This document shows, piece after piece, positions 11,733-26,300 of a stretch of 64,000 nucleotides of DNA. Within the stretch, counting starts at the first letter, position 1. The number at the start of each line of letters is the position of its first letter. The notes beneath the pieces were generated by a model. It saw nothing but the letters and a program-made list of their open reading frames with translations. It searched no databases and was not told the DNA's origin. Origin of the DNA: Erigeron canadensis (Eukaryota > Streptophyta > Magnoliopsida > Asterales > Asteraceae); the NCBI RefSeq assembly GCF_010389155.1, contig NC_057767.1, positions 24,315,723 to 24,379,722 of the forward strand, given 5' to 3'. Both the position numbers and the translations under genes were made by a program.

Positions 11733-11935
11733 AAATGGATAAGAACCATTTCGTCCCATGTACCGAATAGGTTTTCTAAGTCACTCCCGCATAGACTAGA
11801 GTCCGGTGACTCTCTAGAGAAATAGGTGACAAGGAATCTGCTAAGCAATGATTCGAACCCGTGCTTTTTAGCTGTCTAGAACTCTTTGTTAGGAGGTGGT
11901 ACCATTGGGGTTTCACCCCATTGGTCTGATATTAA
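11733..11935 (-). mobile_element. SINE-like element, minus strand
   Basis: On the minus strand, CCAATGGTACCACCTCC is followed by a B box (GGGTTCGAATCATT) at a spacing typical of tRNA-derived promoters. A short unique body follows. Target duplications and tail were not resolved. Confidence 0.5.
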
Positions 11936-12147
11936 GGAAAAGGGTGTTGGTTTGTATGTTGGAGCAAAAGGTGTGTTGTGTTGTAAAAGTCGGGATCGAT
12001 GAAGGTTCATTGTAAAAAGAAAAAGGTTGTTTGACATAGAACAAGTATTATATTATAAGAATGCATCAAAGGTTAAATTGGTTATTTGAGATGTTTTATA
12101 TTAAAATAATTCATGTAATTGAATTTCGTTCATTTGTATTCACCAAA

Positions 12148-13144
12148 TCTCTATTATTAATAAAGGAAGATTGTTTCTAGAAGAAAAAATCTTATGTGTC
12201 ATATTGTAATTCTTTCTTACATTCTATATAATTAACGATGATGTCACATTACAAAAATATAATTATTCTAATTTAGCATTTTCTTTATTTAGTCATCATA
12301 GTTTAGAATTTCCACTTAAATCTTGATAAAATATTTATAAATTAAAATTAAGGATATTTTCTATATATCTATCTCCATGTAACAATTTATTTTGATATTA
12401 AAATGCATAACTACATGTCTATTAGTTTATCTCGCTAGTGTATTGAGTTTATGATTATAAATATGTAAAATATGTTTTGTTTTTATAGGTTGTAGGCTAT
12501 ATTATTATTACATAGTGATGATGATGCTAGTATTTTTATACTTTGAAGCTTGTATAGTCTAATTAATGTCAACACCTATAACAATTTTTATTAATTACAA
12601 ATTTATAGTTACGATATTTTGTTCATTATTGAATTCAATATTTGATAGTGTTAAGATCAATGTCTGTCTCTTATAACAAATTTTACTTTTGTATTTATTA
12701 TAACGAAATATATTTGCAACTTCCTGGATTGCATCTGGGTTGATTAAGATTTTTTAAAAATTGTATTACTACACATCCTTTTAATTTAATATGACATCAT
12801 CATACTTTTTTATTTAAAATTCAAAATATTCTTTTCTTAAATATGTATCATTAATATTGATTTTTATTAAATGTCCACATTATTATGTAAGTTTTAATCA
12901 TCTTATTTTTTCGTTATAATAGACTGAAAACTATGGTGTTTTTATTTTCTAAATAACCTTTTTGTTTTTGTTTTTGCCAACCGAATTTGTTTTAACGTGT
13001 GTCCACAACTACAATACTATTGTTTCCGTTTAGTTTCGTTTTTTACATAATAATTTTTAATATGGCAATATATTTTATAGTTATCCGGGTATCATTCGGT
13101 TTATTTGTAAAGCGTTTATCAGTTAACCCGGGTTGATTAACTAG
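12148..13144 (+). mobile_element. Non-autonomous Helitron (997 bp, ATREP-like)
   Basis: It starts TCTCTATTATTAATAAAGGA and ends GATTAACTAG, directly after the palindrome AACCCGGGTT. It lies between an A (12147) and a T (13145). The TC start, 3' stem-loop, CTAG end and A/T target are the defining features of Helitrons. No Rep/helicase is encoded; the body is very AT-rich. Confidence 0.72.
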
Positions 13145-14037
13145 TGCAAGATAATTTTAATATTTTAATATTTCAATTCTTTTCCATTCCAATTTCAATT
13201 CGGCTGACAAGTTCTAGTTTTTTTTATTATATATTGAGAATCAATTTGCCTCTTATTATTTAATGAAACTCAAGAATATAAAAATCAATTTATTCTTTAA
13301 TTTTTCTTAAAAAAACAATGTTTTTTTTTACTTCCTTTAAAATGCATACCGTTTTTTCTAAACGATAAATTGGGCTCAACAGTATTGTGTTTTCATATAT
13401 TAACTCCAATATTCGCAAAAACTTCATCTTTGACCTACTGAAATTTTGCTTATACTCGAACTTAAACTTAAAATTTTAAATTCCCTAAATATTAATCTAC
13501 GATGCATATTTATAAGGAAAGACTCCGAAAGAATGAAAGTATTAACCATATAAACCATCTCTAATAGTATTATTTTTATAAATCCTTAACTAAAATTGTT
13601 TTTGAACTATTGAAGTATATACTTAAGTTGATAGTTGTGGGCAAAAATTATTAATCAAGGATGTCTTTTATGGATATCTTTAGTTAATAATTTTTGTGTA
13701 GACGATTATGCAATCGATTAAAGTTTTATGCTGGTGATTATGTTTATTATGTTTAATGTATGTTTGTTATTGTTGATGTCTTTTATGTATATCCATAATT
13801 GTTTTTGTTTTGTTTAGATGAAAGAAAAGAGGAAACTTAAAAGTTTAAAAGAATTTTTGAGAATTATAAAGATTTTTAAAGATATTTATGTGATTGTTTG
13901 TATCATGGTCTAACTTTACTTCTCATATATCAAAAAGAGCTACCCAATGGACCGGTGTATAAACCCAAAAACCGACTATAATCTTCACATCGAACCTCTC
14001 TACACAAAAAGAGGTCTCATAGGACTCTATTCTTCTG
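13145..14037. other. Upstream region of UPL1
   Basis: AT-rich DNA between the Helitron and the UPL1 promoter, with no supported gene. Confidence 0.5.
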
Positions 14038-14046
14038 TATAAAAAA
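14038..14046 (+). promoter_or_regulatory. Candidate TATA box of UPL1
   Basis: TATAAAAAA lies about 350 bp before the UPL1 ATG and is followed by a CT-rich leader. A 3' splice site (TTTTTTGGCAG, ending 14366) just before the ATG suggests an intron in the 5' UTR. Position is inferred only. Confidence 0.4.
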
Positions 14047-14390
14047 ACCCAAACAACTCTTTTTCTCCATATTCAAGGGTTAACCAATACACACACTCAA
14101 ACTCTCACACACATACACACAAGAACCCTATATATACAAACATATATAATATATATATATATTTTCTGGGCTTTTCCTTATTTAGGGCTCAAACCCACAA
14201 GACATATAAACCCTTAATTCATTTATGTTTTATCAAAACCATCACTTGTTTAATATCTCTACAAAACTCCATGTGGGTATCTTAAATTTATGTTTTTTTA
14301 TGAATAAAGATTCAAGATTTATGAAATAAATGTTTAAAAATTGAATCTTTTTGTGTTTTTTGGCAGTGTAAAAGAGTGTAGAGTGCTTTA

Positions 14391-17300
14391 ATGGCTGGAA
14401 ATCTAAGATCGAGCTTGCCGTCAAGATTACGGCAGCTTATTTCTGGTGAAGGACATATGGGTCCTAATGTTAAACTTGATTCTGAGACTGTAAGAATTTT
14501 TAAAAATAATTTTTGTTACCTTTCTTATGTATTTTTTTAGGGTTTTTGGTACTGATAATAGTTGTATGTATATGTGTATATAGTTGCTGTATGTATATGT
14601 TTGTATATGTTAAACTTGAGCCTTGAGGCTACAAGTATTTTTTTTAAAGAAAAATGATAACTTTTTAAAATTTTTTAGTAAAGGCTCTTGTGTGTTGAAT
14701 TTGGTTTGAATAATGTGCTTAGAAGGGTTTTTGGTACTGATAATAGGTGTATGTATATGTGTATATAGTTGCTGTATGTATATGTGTGTGTGTGTATATA
14801 TATATAATATGTTAAACTTGAGGCTACAAGTATGCTTTTTTTTATTTTTTTTTTAACTTTATTAATTGTTTTGTAAGGGTTCCTGTGTGTTGAATTTGGT
14901 TTGAATAATGTGCTCAGAAGGGTTTTTGGTAGTGTGTATAGCTGTTGTATGTGTATGTGTATATATTTTGAATCTGATACTATAAGTGGTTTTTAAATAA
15001 AAATAAAGTTACACCTTTTTAAAGTGTATTTGTAAGGGCTTCTTGAGTGTTGACTTTGGTTTAAAAGTTGTGATTAGAAGTGTTTAGGTTGTGTATATTG
15101 CTGTGTGAATATGTGTACATGGGTCCTATAGAAGTTAATTCTGAGACTTTAGGTATACGTATAGTAAAAAGTATTTTGTGTGTGTTGAATCTGGTTTGAA
15201 TAGTGTGATTAGAAGGTTTTTGATAGTGTATTTATGGCTTATATAGTTGTATGTGGTTTATATAGTTGCTCTATATGTTTATTTTTCATAAAAAAGTTTA
15301 TAACTTTTTCTAAGTATTGTTTTGTTTGGGTTTTTTTGTGTATTGATTTGGTTTATTGATATAGTCTAGAGTAAAAAATTGTTATTAGAAGGGTTTTTTG
15401 TAATGTATATATTGTTATTGTATGTATATTTGTATATTCTGGCGTGTAATTTGATCTGCATTTTTTTTGGGTTTCTTCTTTTCTACTATATTCATTGAGA
15501 AGGCAGCCTTGTGCCTCTTTTGAATTTTGATGGAATTGTACCTCTTTTTTATCTGGAAGTTTTAATATTTATCATTCAATTTTGAAGTCTAAAAGGTATT
15601 ATGTATGATATATATATATGTATATAGCAAGGTTAGTGTGTGCTCTTTTTTTGCATAGTAAAGAGTAGTAGCTAACTAGTTTATGTACTCTGGGAAGATA
15701 TGCATTAGATTATGCGCTTGGAGGAGGTTTCGAGCTGTTGTCTGCTTTTCCTTACCTTTTTCTGCTTGATATGATGTTTCAGATTTCATATGTGATGGCT
15801 GTTTTGTACCTGCACATTTTTAGTTTTCTTTTTATTTTATTTTCTTATGGCGACAATGTGTTACACTTTTCCCGATAACTTAATTATATATGTTTCAGAG
15901 TAGTATCTCAAATACACCCTGTAACTTTAGATGATAATGCACTCAACAAATCAGGACTAGTGATGTGTAATAGTAGAATGCATATATAACATGGCGAGTT
16001 CTAGGAAATTTTGTTTCATAGAGGGCGTGTAATAAAGTATAGGGATCACAATTGGCACGGGCGTTACCCTGATTTAGTCCGGACAACGTAAGGAAGAAGA
16101 GGAAACTGACCAGTTTTTCTTTCTTAACTCGGTTATAAATAGCTGGCTTAAATGAGGTATCTAATGAAAAGAAGGATGTTGAATTTGTCAGCATTAGGTG
16201 TTACTTTTAGCCTTTTAGGTCATTGCATATGTTTTGATTGCTTTATAGAAAACATTATTAGTGGAGAACTGGACATAATTATGTGTATATGACTTCACAT
16301 CTTTGAAGGGGTACTCTCCAATGATTCATTTAGATAAATGCATGAAGTCCAAGATAGTCGTAAGCATTCTTGAATGTTATCTGATGTAGGAAAGTAGTGC
16401 AGAACCTGTCGGCACTTATTATTTGGCAAAAATAACTGGATCATCATCTGATGGTTATCACTTGACGATATTGTTTCATTTCTTCTAATTGGTGAAAATT
16501 GTTTGAGATTTAAAAAACATTACTTTGCTTACATACTTTCACAGCCCCCGAAAGTGAAGGCTTTCATAGATAAGGTGATTCAGTGTCCATTGCAAGACTT
16601 AGCAATTCCTCTTTCAGGTTTCCACTGGGAATACAACAAGGTAATAAGCTCATACTTCTGCCATTATTTGATTTATTTACTGCATGTGAAGTGCTTAACT
16701 TTTGCATTGAAATCAGGGTAATTTTTATCATTGGAGGCCGCTGTTTCTTCATTTTGACACCTACTTCAAGACATACTTGTCTAGCAGGAAGGATCTCCTT
16801 CTGGAAGATACTCTAGAAGATGATACTCCTTTCCCTAAGCAATCAGTTCTCCAGATTCTTCGTGTGATGCAAATAATCTTAGAGAATTGCCACAACAAAA
16901 GTTCTTTTGATGGCCTAGAGGTATGATGAAAGCAGATTTGTATATGGCATCATGGTATATGCTTTGCTGATTGGTTTCTTGTATGCATATATTAGCTATA
17001 GTAAGTTCAACCCATTTGAAATTTGAATGCGTTGATTGGGGTTGTTGTCTTTCATCTTAAATAAGTGAAATACATTTCCTTGAGCTAAGAAGGGGGCAAA
17101 TGAGTTGATAATAATACTCTTTTATATTGGACATCACCACGTAAATATGTGGATGTTTTTCTTAGTAATGATGCATCTGAGTCATGCATAATGTATTAGT
17201 ATTTGATATTGATGTTATTTTATTGGTTTTACCTGTCATCTTTATCTTTTATATATTATTTTTTGAAGCTTGTTTTGTTTCTTCAGCATTTCAAGCTCTT

Positions 17301-20300
17301 GCTTGCATCAACAGACCCCGAAGTTCTCATTGCAACCTTGGAGACTCTTTCAGCATTCGTGAAAATAAATCCTTCAAAACTTCATGCAAGTGGGAAACTG
17401 GTTGGATGCGGGGCGATAAACAGTTGTCTTTTGTCATTAGCTCAAGGATGGGGAAGCAAGGAAGAGGGTTTGGGCTTATATTCGTGTGTTATGATGAACG
17501 AAAGAACCCAAGATGAAGGTCTAAGCTTGTTCCCATCTGATATACAGACCGAAAATGACAATTCCCAAAACCGTGTAGGTTCTACCCTCTATTTTGAGTT
17601 GCACGGTACAAACCCTCAAAGCATGAGTGTTATTCACATTCTGGATCTTCATCTGCGCAAGGAAGATGATTTATCTTTGATGAAGTCAATCATTGAGCAG
17701 TACAATGTTCCTCCTGAGCATCGATTTTCGTTGTTGACTAGAGTTAGATACGCTCATGCGTTCCGTTCTTCAAGAATATGCAGATTGTACAGCAAAATTA
17801 GCTTGCTTGCCTTTATTGTTCTAGTTCAAGCAAGTGATTCTCATGATGAATTGGTGTCTTTTTTTGCCAACGAGCCAGAATATACAAATGAGTTAATCAG
17901 ATTAGTAAAATCTGAAGAGACAATACCTGGGACAATTCGCACACTTGCAATGCATGCTCTTGGATCTCAACTTGCTGCATATTCATCATCTCATGAGAGG
18001 GCACGAATTCTAAGTGGGTCCAGCATGAGTTTTGCTGGTGGAAATCGCATGATTCTTCTTAATGTCCTGCAAAGGGCGATTTCGTCTTTAAACAACACCA
18101 GCGACCCATCATCTGTTGCATTTGTTGAAGCACTCCTTCAATTTTATTTGCTTCATGTGATATCTACATCAAGTTCCGGGAGTGTTATACGGGGATCAGG
18201 GATGGTTCCGACCTTTTTACCCCTTCTAGAAAATTCAAATCCTTCACACATGCATCTTGTATGTTTGGCTGTGAAGACGCTGCAAAAACTCATGGACTAC
18301 AGCAATTCAGCTGTCACTCTTTTCAAGGACTTGGGAGGAGTTGACCTTTTGACCAACAGACTGCAGATAGAAGTAGCTCGGGTGATTGATCTAGAAATAG
18401 GAGACGATATTTTAATGAGCATCGGGGAGTCCTCAAACACAAACCATAATGTTGATTCACTTTATTCACAGAAACGTCTTATTAGAGTTTTGTTGAAGGC
18501 ACTTGGTTCTGCTACTTACGCTCCATTAAATTCAACCCGACCTCATGGGGGTCATGATGTTTCTTTACCAGCCACCCTCTCTATGATCTTTGAAAACGTG
18601 AATAAGTTTGGAGGGGACGTGTATTCAGCTGCTGTTACTGTTATGAGTGAAATGATTCACAAAGATCCCACTTGTTATGCATCGTTGGATGAATCGGGTC
18701 TTCCCAATGCTTTTCTAGCATCAGTAAAAGCGGGAGTTCTTCCTTCTTCAAAAGCTCTTACATGTGTTCCTAATGGCATTGGTGCTATTTGTCTCAACCC
18801 TAAGGGGTTAGAAGCAGTTAAAGAAACCTCAGCATTAAGGTTTCTGGTTGACGTTTTAACTGATAAAAAATATGTGATTCCAATGAATGATGGAATTGTG
18901 CCATTGGCAAATGCTGTTGAGGAGCTCTTACGTCATGTGTCCACATTAAGGGGTACTGGTATGGATATGATTATTGAGATTATCAATAAAATTGCTTCAA
19001 TAGAGGATGACAAGGGTAAAACTGGAAAAGTTAACGAGGGTAATGCTATGGATATGGACACTGAAGATAAAGAAAATGTAGGCCCATGTCTAGTTGGTGC
19101 TACAGATTCAGGGTCGGAAGGAATATGTGATGAGCAGTTTATTCAATTATGCATCTTTCATGTGATGGTGTTAGTTCACCGAACAATGGAGAATGCTGAA
19201 ACATGCAGGTTATTTGTTGAAAAAGCAGGGATTGAGGCTTTGTTGAAGCTTTTATTAAGACCGAGTATCACTCAATCATCTGAAGGGATGTCTATTGCTT
19301 TGCATAGCACCATGGTTTTTAAAAGTTTTACTCAACATCACTCTGCTCCTTTAGCACGGGCCTTTTGTTCAGCCCTTCGGGAATATCTGAAGTCAACTTT
19401 GGATGGTTTTGGTGTTCTTTCTGGATCGTTTCTGCTGGACCCGAAAGCAACATCACATTCTGGAGTTTTTTCTTCACTTTTCCTTGTCGAGTTCCTTTTG
19501 TTTCTTGCTGCTTCAAAAGACAACAGATGGGTCACAGCTCTGCTTCAAGAATTCGGGAATGATAGCAAGGATGTTCTAGAATCTATTGGAAAAACTCATC
19601 GGGAAATATTATGGCAGCTTGCATTACTTGAAGATTCAAAGTCTGAAATGCAGGATGATAATGGTGGCTCTGGTGATGGGTCTCGCCACTCTGAACCTAA
19701 TGCTTCAGAATCCGAAGAGCAAAGATTTAATTCCTTTAGGCAGTTTCTCGATCCGTTAATGAGGAGACGGATGTCGGGATGGAGTTTTGAGTCACAGTTT
19801 TTTGATCTGATTACTTTGTATCGTGACCTTTCTCACACTTCTGGTCCTCCACAGCATCTTGGGGGGAGCAGCCACCAATCACTGCCTTCTGGGACTTCTG
19901 ATGGCGCTAGCAGTGATGGTGCACGGGAAGCTGACAAGCAAAGGTCACATTATGCTTCTTGTTGTGATATGATGAAGTCGCTCTCATTGCATATTACACA
20001 TTTGTTTCAAGAGCTAGGAAAGGCGATGTTACTTCCTTCTAGAAGACGAGATGATATGGTGACGGTTACTCCTGCTTCCAAATCTGTGGCTTCTACATTT
20101 GCCGCCATCACATTTGACCACATGAACTTTGAAGGTCATGTAAAGCCTTCTGGATCTGTGACATCGTGGTCACCAAAGTGTCGGTTTCTTGGTAAGGTTG
20201 TAGATTTTATTGATGGAATTTTACTAGAAAAACCTGACACCTGCAACCCTGTTCTGCTGAATTGTTTATATGGTCGTGGTGTAATTCAGTTGGTTTTGAC

Positions 20301-23300
20301 CACTTTTGAAGCTACCAGTGAGTTGCTTTTCTCAGTCAACAGGACGCCTGCATCTCCAATGGAGACGGATGAAGGAGCTCCGAAACCCTACTCAGAAGAA
20401 ACTGTTTGGTCATGGATAGATGGTCCATTAGCCAGTTATGGTAAACTTATGGATCATCTAGTGACATCATCTTTTATCTTGTCATCATTCACAAAGCATT
20501 TTCTTACACAACCGCTTGTAACCGGAGACATTGCATTTCCACGTGATGCCGAAGTATTTGTGAAGGTACTTCAATCTTCAATTTTGAAAGCTGTGCTTCC
20601 TGTGTGGTCGCATCCACTGTTCGCAGATTGTAGTGATGATTTCATTGCTACTGTTATTTCGATTATTCGTCATGTTTTTTCTGGGGTTGAAGTGAGAAGT
20701 GCAAGTAACACGGGATCACGCCCCGTGGGCCCTCCTCCAAATGAAACTACGATTTCCACAATCGTAGAAATGGGCTTTACCAGAGCGCGAGCAGAGGAAG
20801 CGTTGAGACAAGTGGGATCAAACAGTGTGGAATTAGCAATGGAGTGGCTGTTTTCACATCCAGAAGAAGTCCCAGAGGATGATGAACTTGCTCGAGCACT
20901 TGCTATGTCTCTTGGTAATTCTGGAACCGATGCAAAAGATAGTACTGTTACAAATGAAAGTAGTCAGCCGATTGAAGAGGAAACTGTGCAGTTACCACCT
21001 GTAGATGACTTGTTGTCTACTTGCAAGAAGCTTTTAGAAATGAAAGATTCTTTAGCTTTCCCAGTTCGGGATCTCTTATCAATGATTTGCTCTCAAGATG
21101 ATGGCCGGCACCGATCAGATGTTATATCATTTATTCTAGAACAAGTGAAGCTTTGCAGTGCTGATTCTGAGGGTGGAAAGAACAACATGCTGTCATCCCT
21201 TTTTCATGTTCTTGCCTTGATTCTTAATGAGGACAAGGATGCACGAGAAGTTGCTTCTAAAAGTGGTTTTGTGAAAGTTGCAGCTGATCTTTTATCTGAT
21301 TGGAATAACCATTCACATGAAAACGGGACAGTGTTTGTTCCCAAATGGGTGACAGCAGCTTTTCTTGCTGTTGACCGGCTTGCTCAGGTTGACCAAAAGT
21401 TGAATGCTGATATTTCAGAATTGCTAAAGAAAGATGATGGTGGTAACGAGAAGTCTATTGTGATAGATGATGAAAAGCAAAACAAGTCGCAACAAAATTC
21501 TGGAATATCTTCCAAGCATATTGATGTTGATGAGCAGAAGAGATTTGTTGAGATATCGTGTAGGTTCTTAGGAAAACTGCTTCCTGCCGAAACAATTCAT
21601 GCTGTTCTTCAATTATGTTCAACACTAACAAGAACTCATTCTGTTGCTGTTAGTTTCTTAGATGCTGGTGGTTTGCCTTTACTGCTATCTTTGCCTACAA
21701 GTAGCCTATTTGTTGGTTTTGATAATGTTGCAGCAACTATTATTCGCCATATTCTTGAAGATCCCCAAACTCTGCAACAAGCAATGGAAAGTGAAATCAA
21801 ACATAGTGTTGTGACAGCTTCTAATCGACAGTCTAACGGAAGACTTACCCCCCGTAACTTTCTGTTAAATTTGAGTTCTGTCATTTCACGGGATCCGGTG
21901 ATTTTTATGCAGGCTGCGCGGGCTGTCTGCCAGATTGAAATGATTGGGGAACGACCGTATGTTGTCTTGCTGAAAGATCGTGACAAAGATAAATCTAAAG
22001 AAAAAGAGAAAGACGAAAAAGATAAACCACCAACTGCAACTGATGGTCAGGTCACTTCGGTTAGTATCACGAAACTTCCCGAGGCAAATACCAAGAATGC
22101 AAAATCTCATCGAAAGCCACCTCAAAGTTTTACTACTGTAATTGAGCTACTTTTGGAGTCAGTGATTACTTTTGTGCCTCCTTCAGAAGAAAAGTCAGCT
22201 GCGGGAGAGAGTCCTTCAGTAATGGATATGGATATTGATGTTAATTTAAATAAGGGTAAAGGTAAAGCTATTGTATCGGGATCTGACGAGAATGAAGAAA
22301 GTGGGCAGGAGTCATCTGCATCTTTGGCTAAAGTTGTATTCATATTAAAGCTCTTAAAGGAAATTCTTTTAATGTATGGTCCATCTGTTCATGTTCTACT
22401 ACGAAAAGATGCTGAATTAAGTGGAATATTTCACCACGTTCTTTGTATGTTCCTTCCTCATTTGAGAAGTTCTAAACGTGAAAAAAAGGATGCCGACTGG
22501 AGGCACAAGTTAGCAGGTCGTGCCAGCCAGTTTTTGGTGGCTTCTTGTGTACGTTCTACAGAGGCAAGAAGAAGAATTTTTATGGAAATCAACAACGCTT
22601 TTACTGATTTTGTTGATAATTGTAGAGGTAATCAACCTCCTGGAAGTAGTATTCAAGCTTTTGTTGATCTACTTGGAGATATACTGGCTGCACGGTCGCC
22701 TACTGGTGCTTCAATATCAGGAGAAGCTTCGGTTACATTTATAGATGTTGGTCTGGTGAAGTCGCTCACACAAACATTGCAAATGTTGGATTTGGATCAT
22801 GCTGATTCGCTAAAGATTGTACCAGGGCTTGTGAAGGTTCTGGAGTCGGTCACTAAAGAGCATGTTCATGCTGCTGAGGCTAATTCTGCAAAAGTTGATA
22901 ATATGGCAAAACCTTCTGATCAGGGTCAACATGGAGAAACAGAGAATACTGGTGATATATCTCGATCTACCGAAACTGTATCTTTACCTAATGCTAGCTC
23001 TGCACCTACAGAAGTTATCGAGTCTTTTAGTACTGTTCAGACATATGGTGGATCAGAAGCTGTTACAGATGACATGGAACATGATCAGGATATTGATGGC
23101 GGTTATGCTCCCCCAAGTGAAGATGATTACATGCATGAAACTTCTGAGGAGACGAGAGGTCTTGAAAATGGTCTTGCTTCAGTGGGAATAAGATTTGAAA
23201 TTCAACCTGATATTCGTGAGAGCCTTGATGAAGATGATGAGGACATGTCAGGTGATGAAGGAGATGAAGTCGATGAAGATGAAGATGGGGATGATGATGG

Positions 23301-26300
23301 GCATAATGATCTCGAAGACGATGAGGTTCATCATTTGCCACACCCTGACACTGATCAAGATGATCATGAGATTGAAGATGAGTTTGACGAGGATATGATT
23401 GAGGAAGAAGATGAAGATGACGAGGATGATGATGATGGTGGAGTTATATTAAGATTGGGCGAGGGAATGAATGGGATAAATGTGTTGGATCATATTGAGG
23501 TTTTTGGTAGAGACCATAGTTTTAACAATGATACTCTCCATGTGATGCCTGTTGAAGTTTTTGGTTCCAGACGTCAAGGTCGTACTACATCTATTTATAA
23601 TCTTTTGGGAAGATCAGGTGACAGTTCTGTTCCGTCTCAGCATCCACTTTTATTGGAGCCTTCTGCACGTGCAGTTTCTTCCAGGCAACCAGGTGAATCT
23701 TTTTTTGGAAATATATGCATCCTTTATCAAATTCTATGTTTTGTTCACACACATACATGTGTCCTACGAATGTGGCAAAGTGGGTAGGTCAGTAATGTTG
23801 GTCATGGGTCACAAAGGTACAGTCAGAACATGGGTTTTTTGTTTCCTGTGGGTGAGTAGGCCCAGTTGATTGACCTGTTTGGTTAGAAGTTATGTTTCTA
23901 ATGAACAATGTATATGAAGTTTGATAAAAAAATTGATATTGTTGCAAAATATTGTTTTACAAATAGGATGATTTAGGACCCCTTTTTTGCATTTAAATAG
24001 ACTTTGGATGACTTTCAACCTACTCGACTTGTTTATAGCTTTAAAAGAAAGTAATCTTTCACCTGTTTGACCTGTTATATATGTAACAGTACCCAAATCC
24101 CATTTTGTAAATCACTGGGATGGAATCATCACCTCTACTTTTCTCTATATCTATCATTATCAACTTGTGTTTTATCTTGTCATCTCAGATACTCGTGAAG
24201 CGTATCTTGAAAGAAATTTGGAGCCATCCTCATCACGTTTGGATTCGATTTTCCGGTCTTTGAGAAACGGTCGTCATGGACAGCCTAGTCATCGTCTGAG
24301 TATGTGGAATGATGACCCGCAAAGTGGTGGATCTAATGCATCTAGCATACCCTCAGGCCTTGAGGATCTTTTGGTTTCTCAATTGAGCCGTCCAACACCC
24401 GAGAAAAGCTCCGATCAAGACAAGACGGTAAAAGGTCAAACAAAAGTTGAGTCTAGTCAATCCCAAGAATCATCCGGAATGGTACCTGAAAGTATTACTG
24501 AGAACAATGCTACAGGTGATCACATTGCCTCACGTGATTCTGAAAGCATACCATCAGTTGATGAACCCCAAGGGATTAATGATGCAGATGTGCCTGTTGG
24601 TCAACCTCAATCTGTTGATATGCAATTTGACCAAAATGATGGTGTCTCGCGTGATGTTGAAGCTGTGAGTCAAGAAAGTAGTGGAAGTGGGGCTACATTA
24701 GGTGAAAGCCTTCGAAGTTTAGATGTTGAAATTGGAAGCGCTGATGGTCATGATGATGGGGGTGAGAGGCAAGGTCAAAGGAGAACAAATGTACCACTCA
24801 GCACCACATCAATAGCTGTAAGAGATGCTTCTCTTCATAGTGTAACTGAGGTTTCAGAGAACCCTAGTCAGGAAACAGACCAAAGTGACCCTGGTCAGGA
24901 TGCAAATCGTGATGGTGCTACTGGTTCTGGTTCTGCACCGATTGACCCAGCATTTTTGGATGCACTTCCTGAGGAGTTACGGGCTGAAGTTCTTTCCGGT
25001 CGACAGGGGCCAGTGGCTCAACCCACTCCAAACAGCGAACCACAAAATGATGGAGACATAGACCCTGAATTTCTTGCAGCACTTCCCCCTGACATTCGAG
25101 CTGAAGTTTTAGCACAACAGCAGGCACAAGGGGTTCACCGTGCACAAGAATTGGAAGGTCAACCTGTGGAAATGGATACCGTATCAATAATTGCTACATT
25201 CCCCTCTGAATTACGGGAAGAGGTATGCTATTTTTGGTATAATTCTCTATCTTTTTGTTGATGTTTCATGTTTTTATTTATTTATATTATTTTTGTACAC
25301 TTTAGGTTCTTTTAACATCCTCTGATGCGGTTCTTGCTAATCTCCCACCTGCTCTTGTTGAGGAGGCAAACATGTTGCGAGAGCGGTTTGCCCGCCGATA
25401 CAATCGGACACTTTTTGGTATGTTCCCAAGAAGTAGGCGGGGTGAATCTTCTAGAAGAGGTGAAGGAGTTGGATCTAGCATGGATAGAGCAGGTGGAATC
25501 ATTGCTCGTAGGTCAGGAAGTAAGCCTGTTGAGACTGATGGAGCTCCTTTAGTTGATAAAGAGGATCTTAAAGCCATGATTCGGTTGCTTCGTGTTGTTC
25601 AGGTGATATTTTGGTTTACTGGTTTTTTAAGATGACAATTCGGCCACTGCCTAGTGCCTATATAATTTGTGGTTTGGGTTACTTTTTATCCCTAGCTAAA
25701 CAGGTTAAGCTTAACAATTTAAGTAAAGGTCACCTGGGTCAAACATAATGTGTTCTAATGCATTAAAATCTACATTTTTTTTGTTATAGTTTTGATAAAC
25801 TTTTTTAGCGTGTAATGGTCAGCATGATGTGTTATGAGCTGTTACCTAACTCTTCTATACTCTGCCTTCACTGATTTTCTTGCATAGCTGATTGTAATTT
25901 CTCATCATGATGCTACTTTTTTCTATATGTGTACAGCCACTATACAAACCGCAGCTCCAGAGACTGCTCTTGAATTTATGTGCTCATGCTGAAACACGTA
26001 CATCTGTAGTAAAAATATTGATGGATCTGCTGATGCTTGATATTAGAAAGCCTGACAATAGTTTGAGTACCTCCGAGCCATCATATAGACTCTATGCCTG
26101 TCAGAGTCATGTTATGTATTCTCGTCCTCAATGCTTTGATGGTAAGGATGTTATGGATTATGCGAGTATCTAGATTGCAAGTCATACCTTTCTTAAAGAT
26201 TAAAATAGTTCTGTTTTTAAAATTATTTTTATCTCCATTTTTAAAGGTGTTCCTCCATTGGTGTCACGCCGTGTTCTAGAGACTTTGACATATCTGGCCA

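Noticed and set aside
15943..16194. An 83-codon minus-strand ORF in UPL1 intron 1
   Set aside because: No recognisable family and no splice context; it lies in an intron of an intact gene and is probably a repeat fragment or chance.
23063..23341. Open frames on both strands across the acidic region of UPL1
   Set aside because: They are shadows of the GAT/GAA-rich codons of the acidic tract; the plus-strand UPL1 frame is fully supported.
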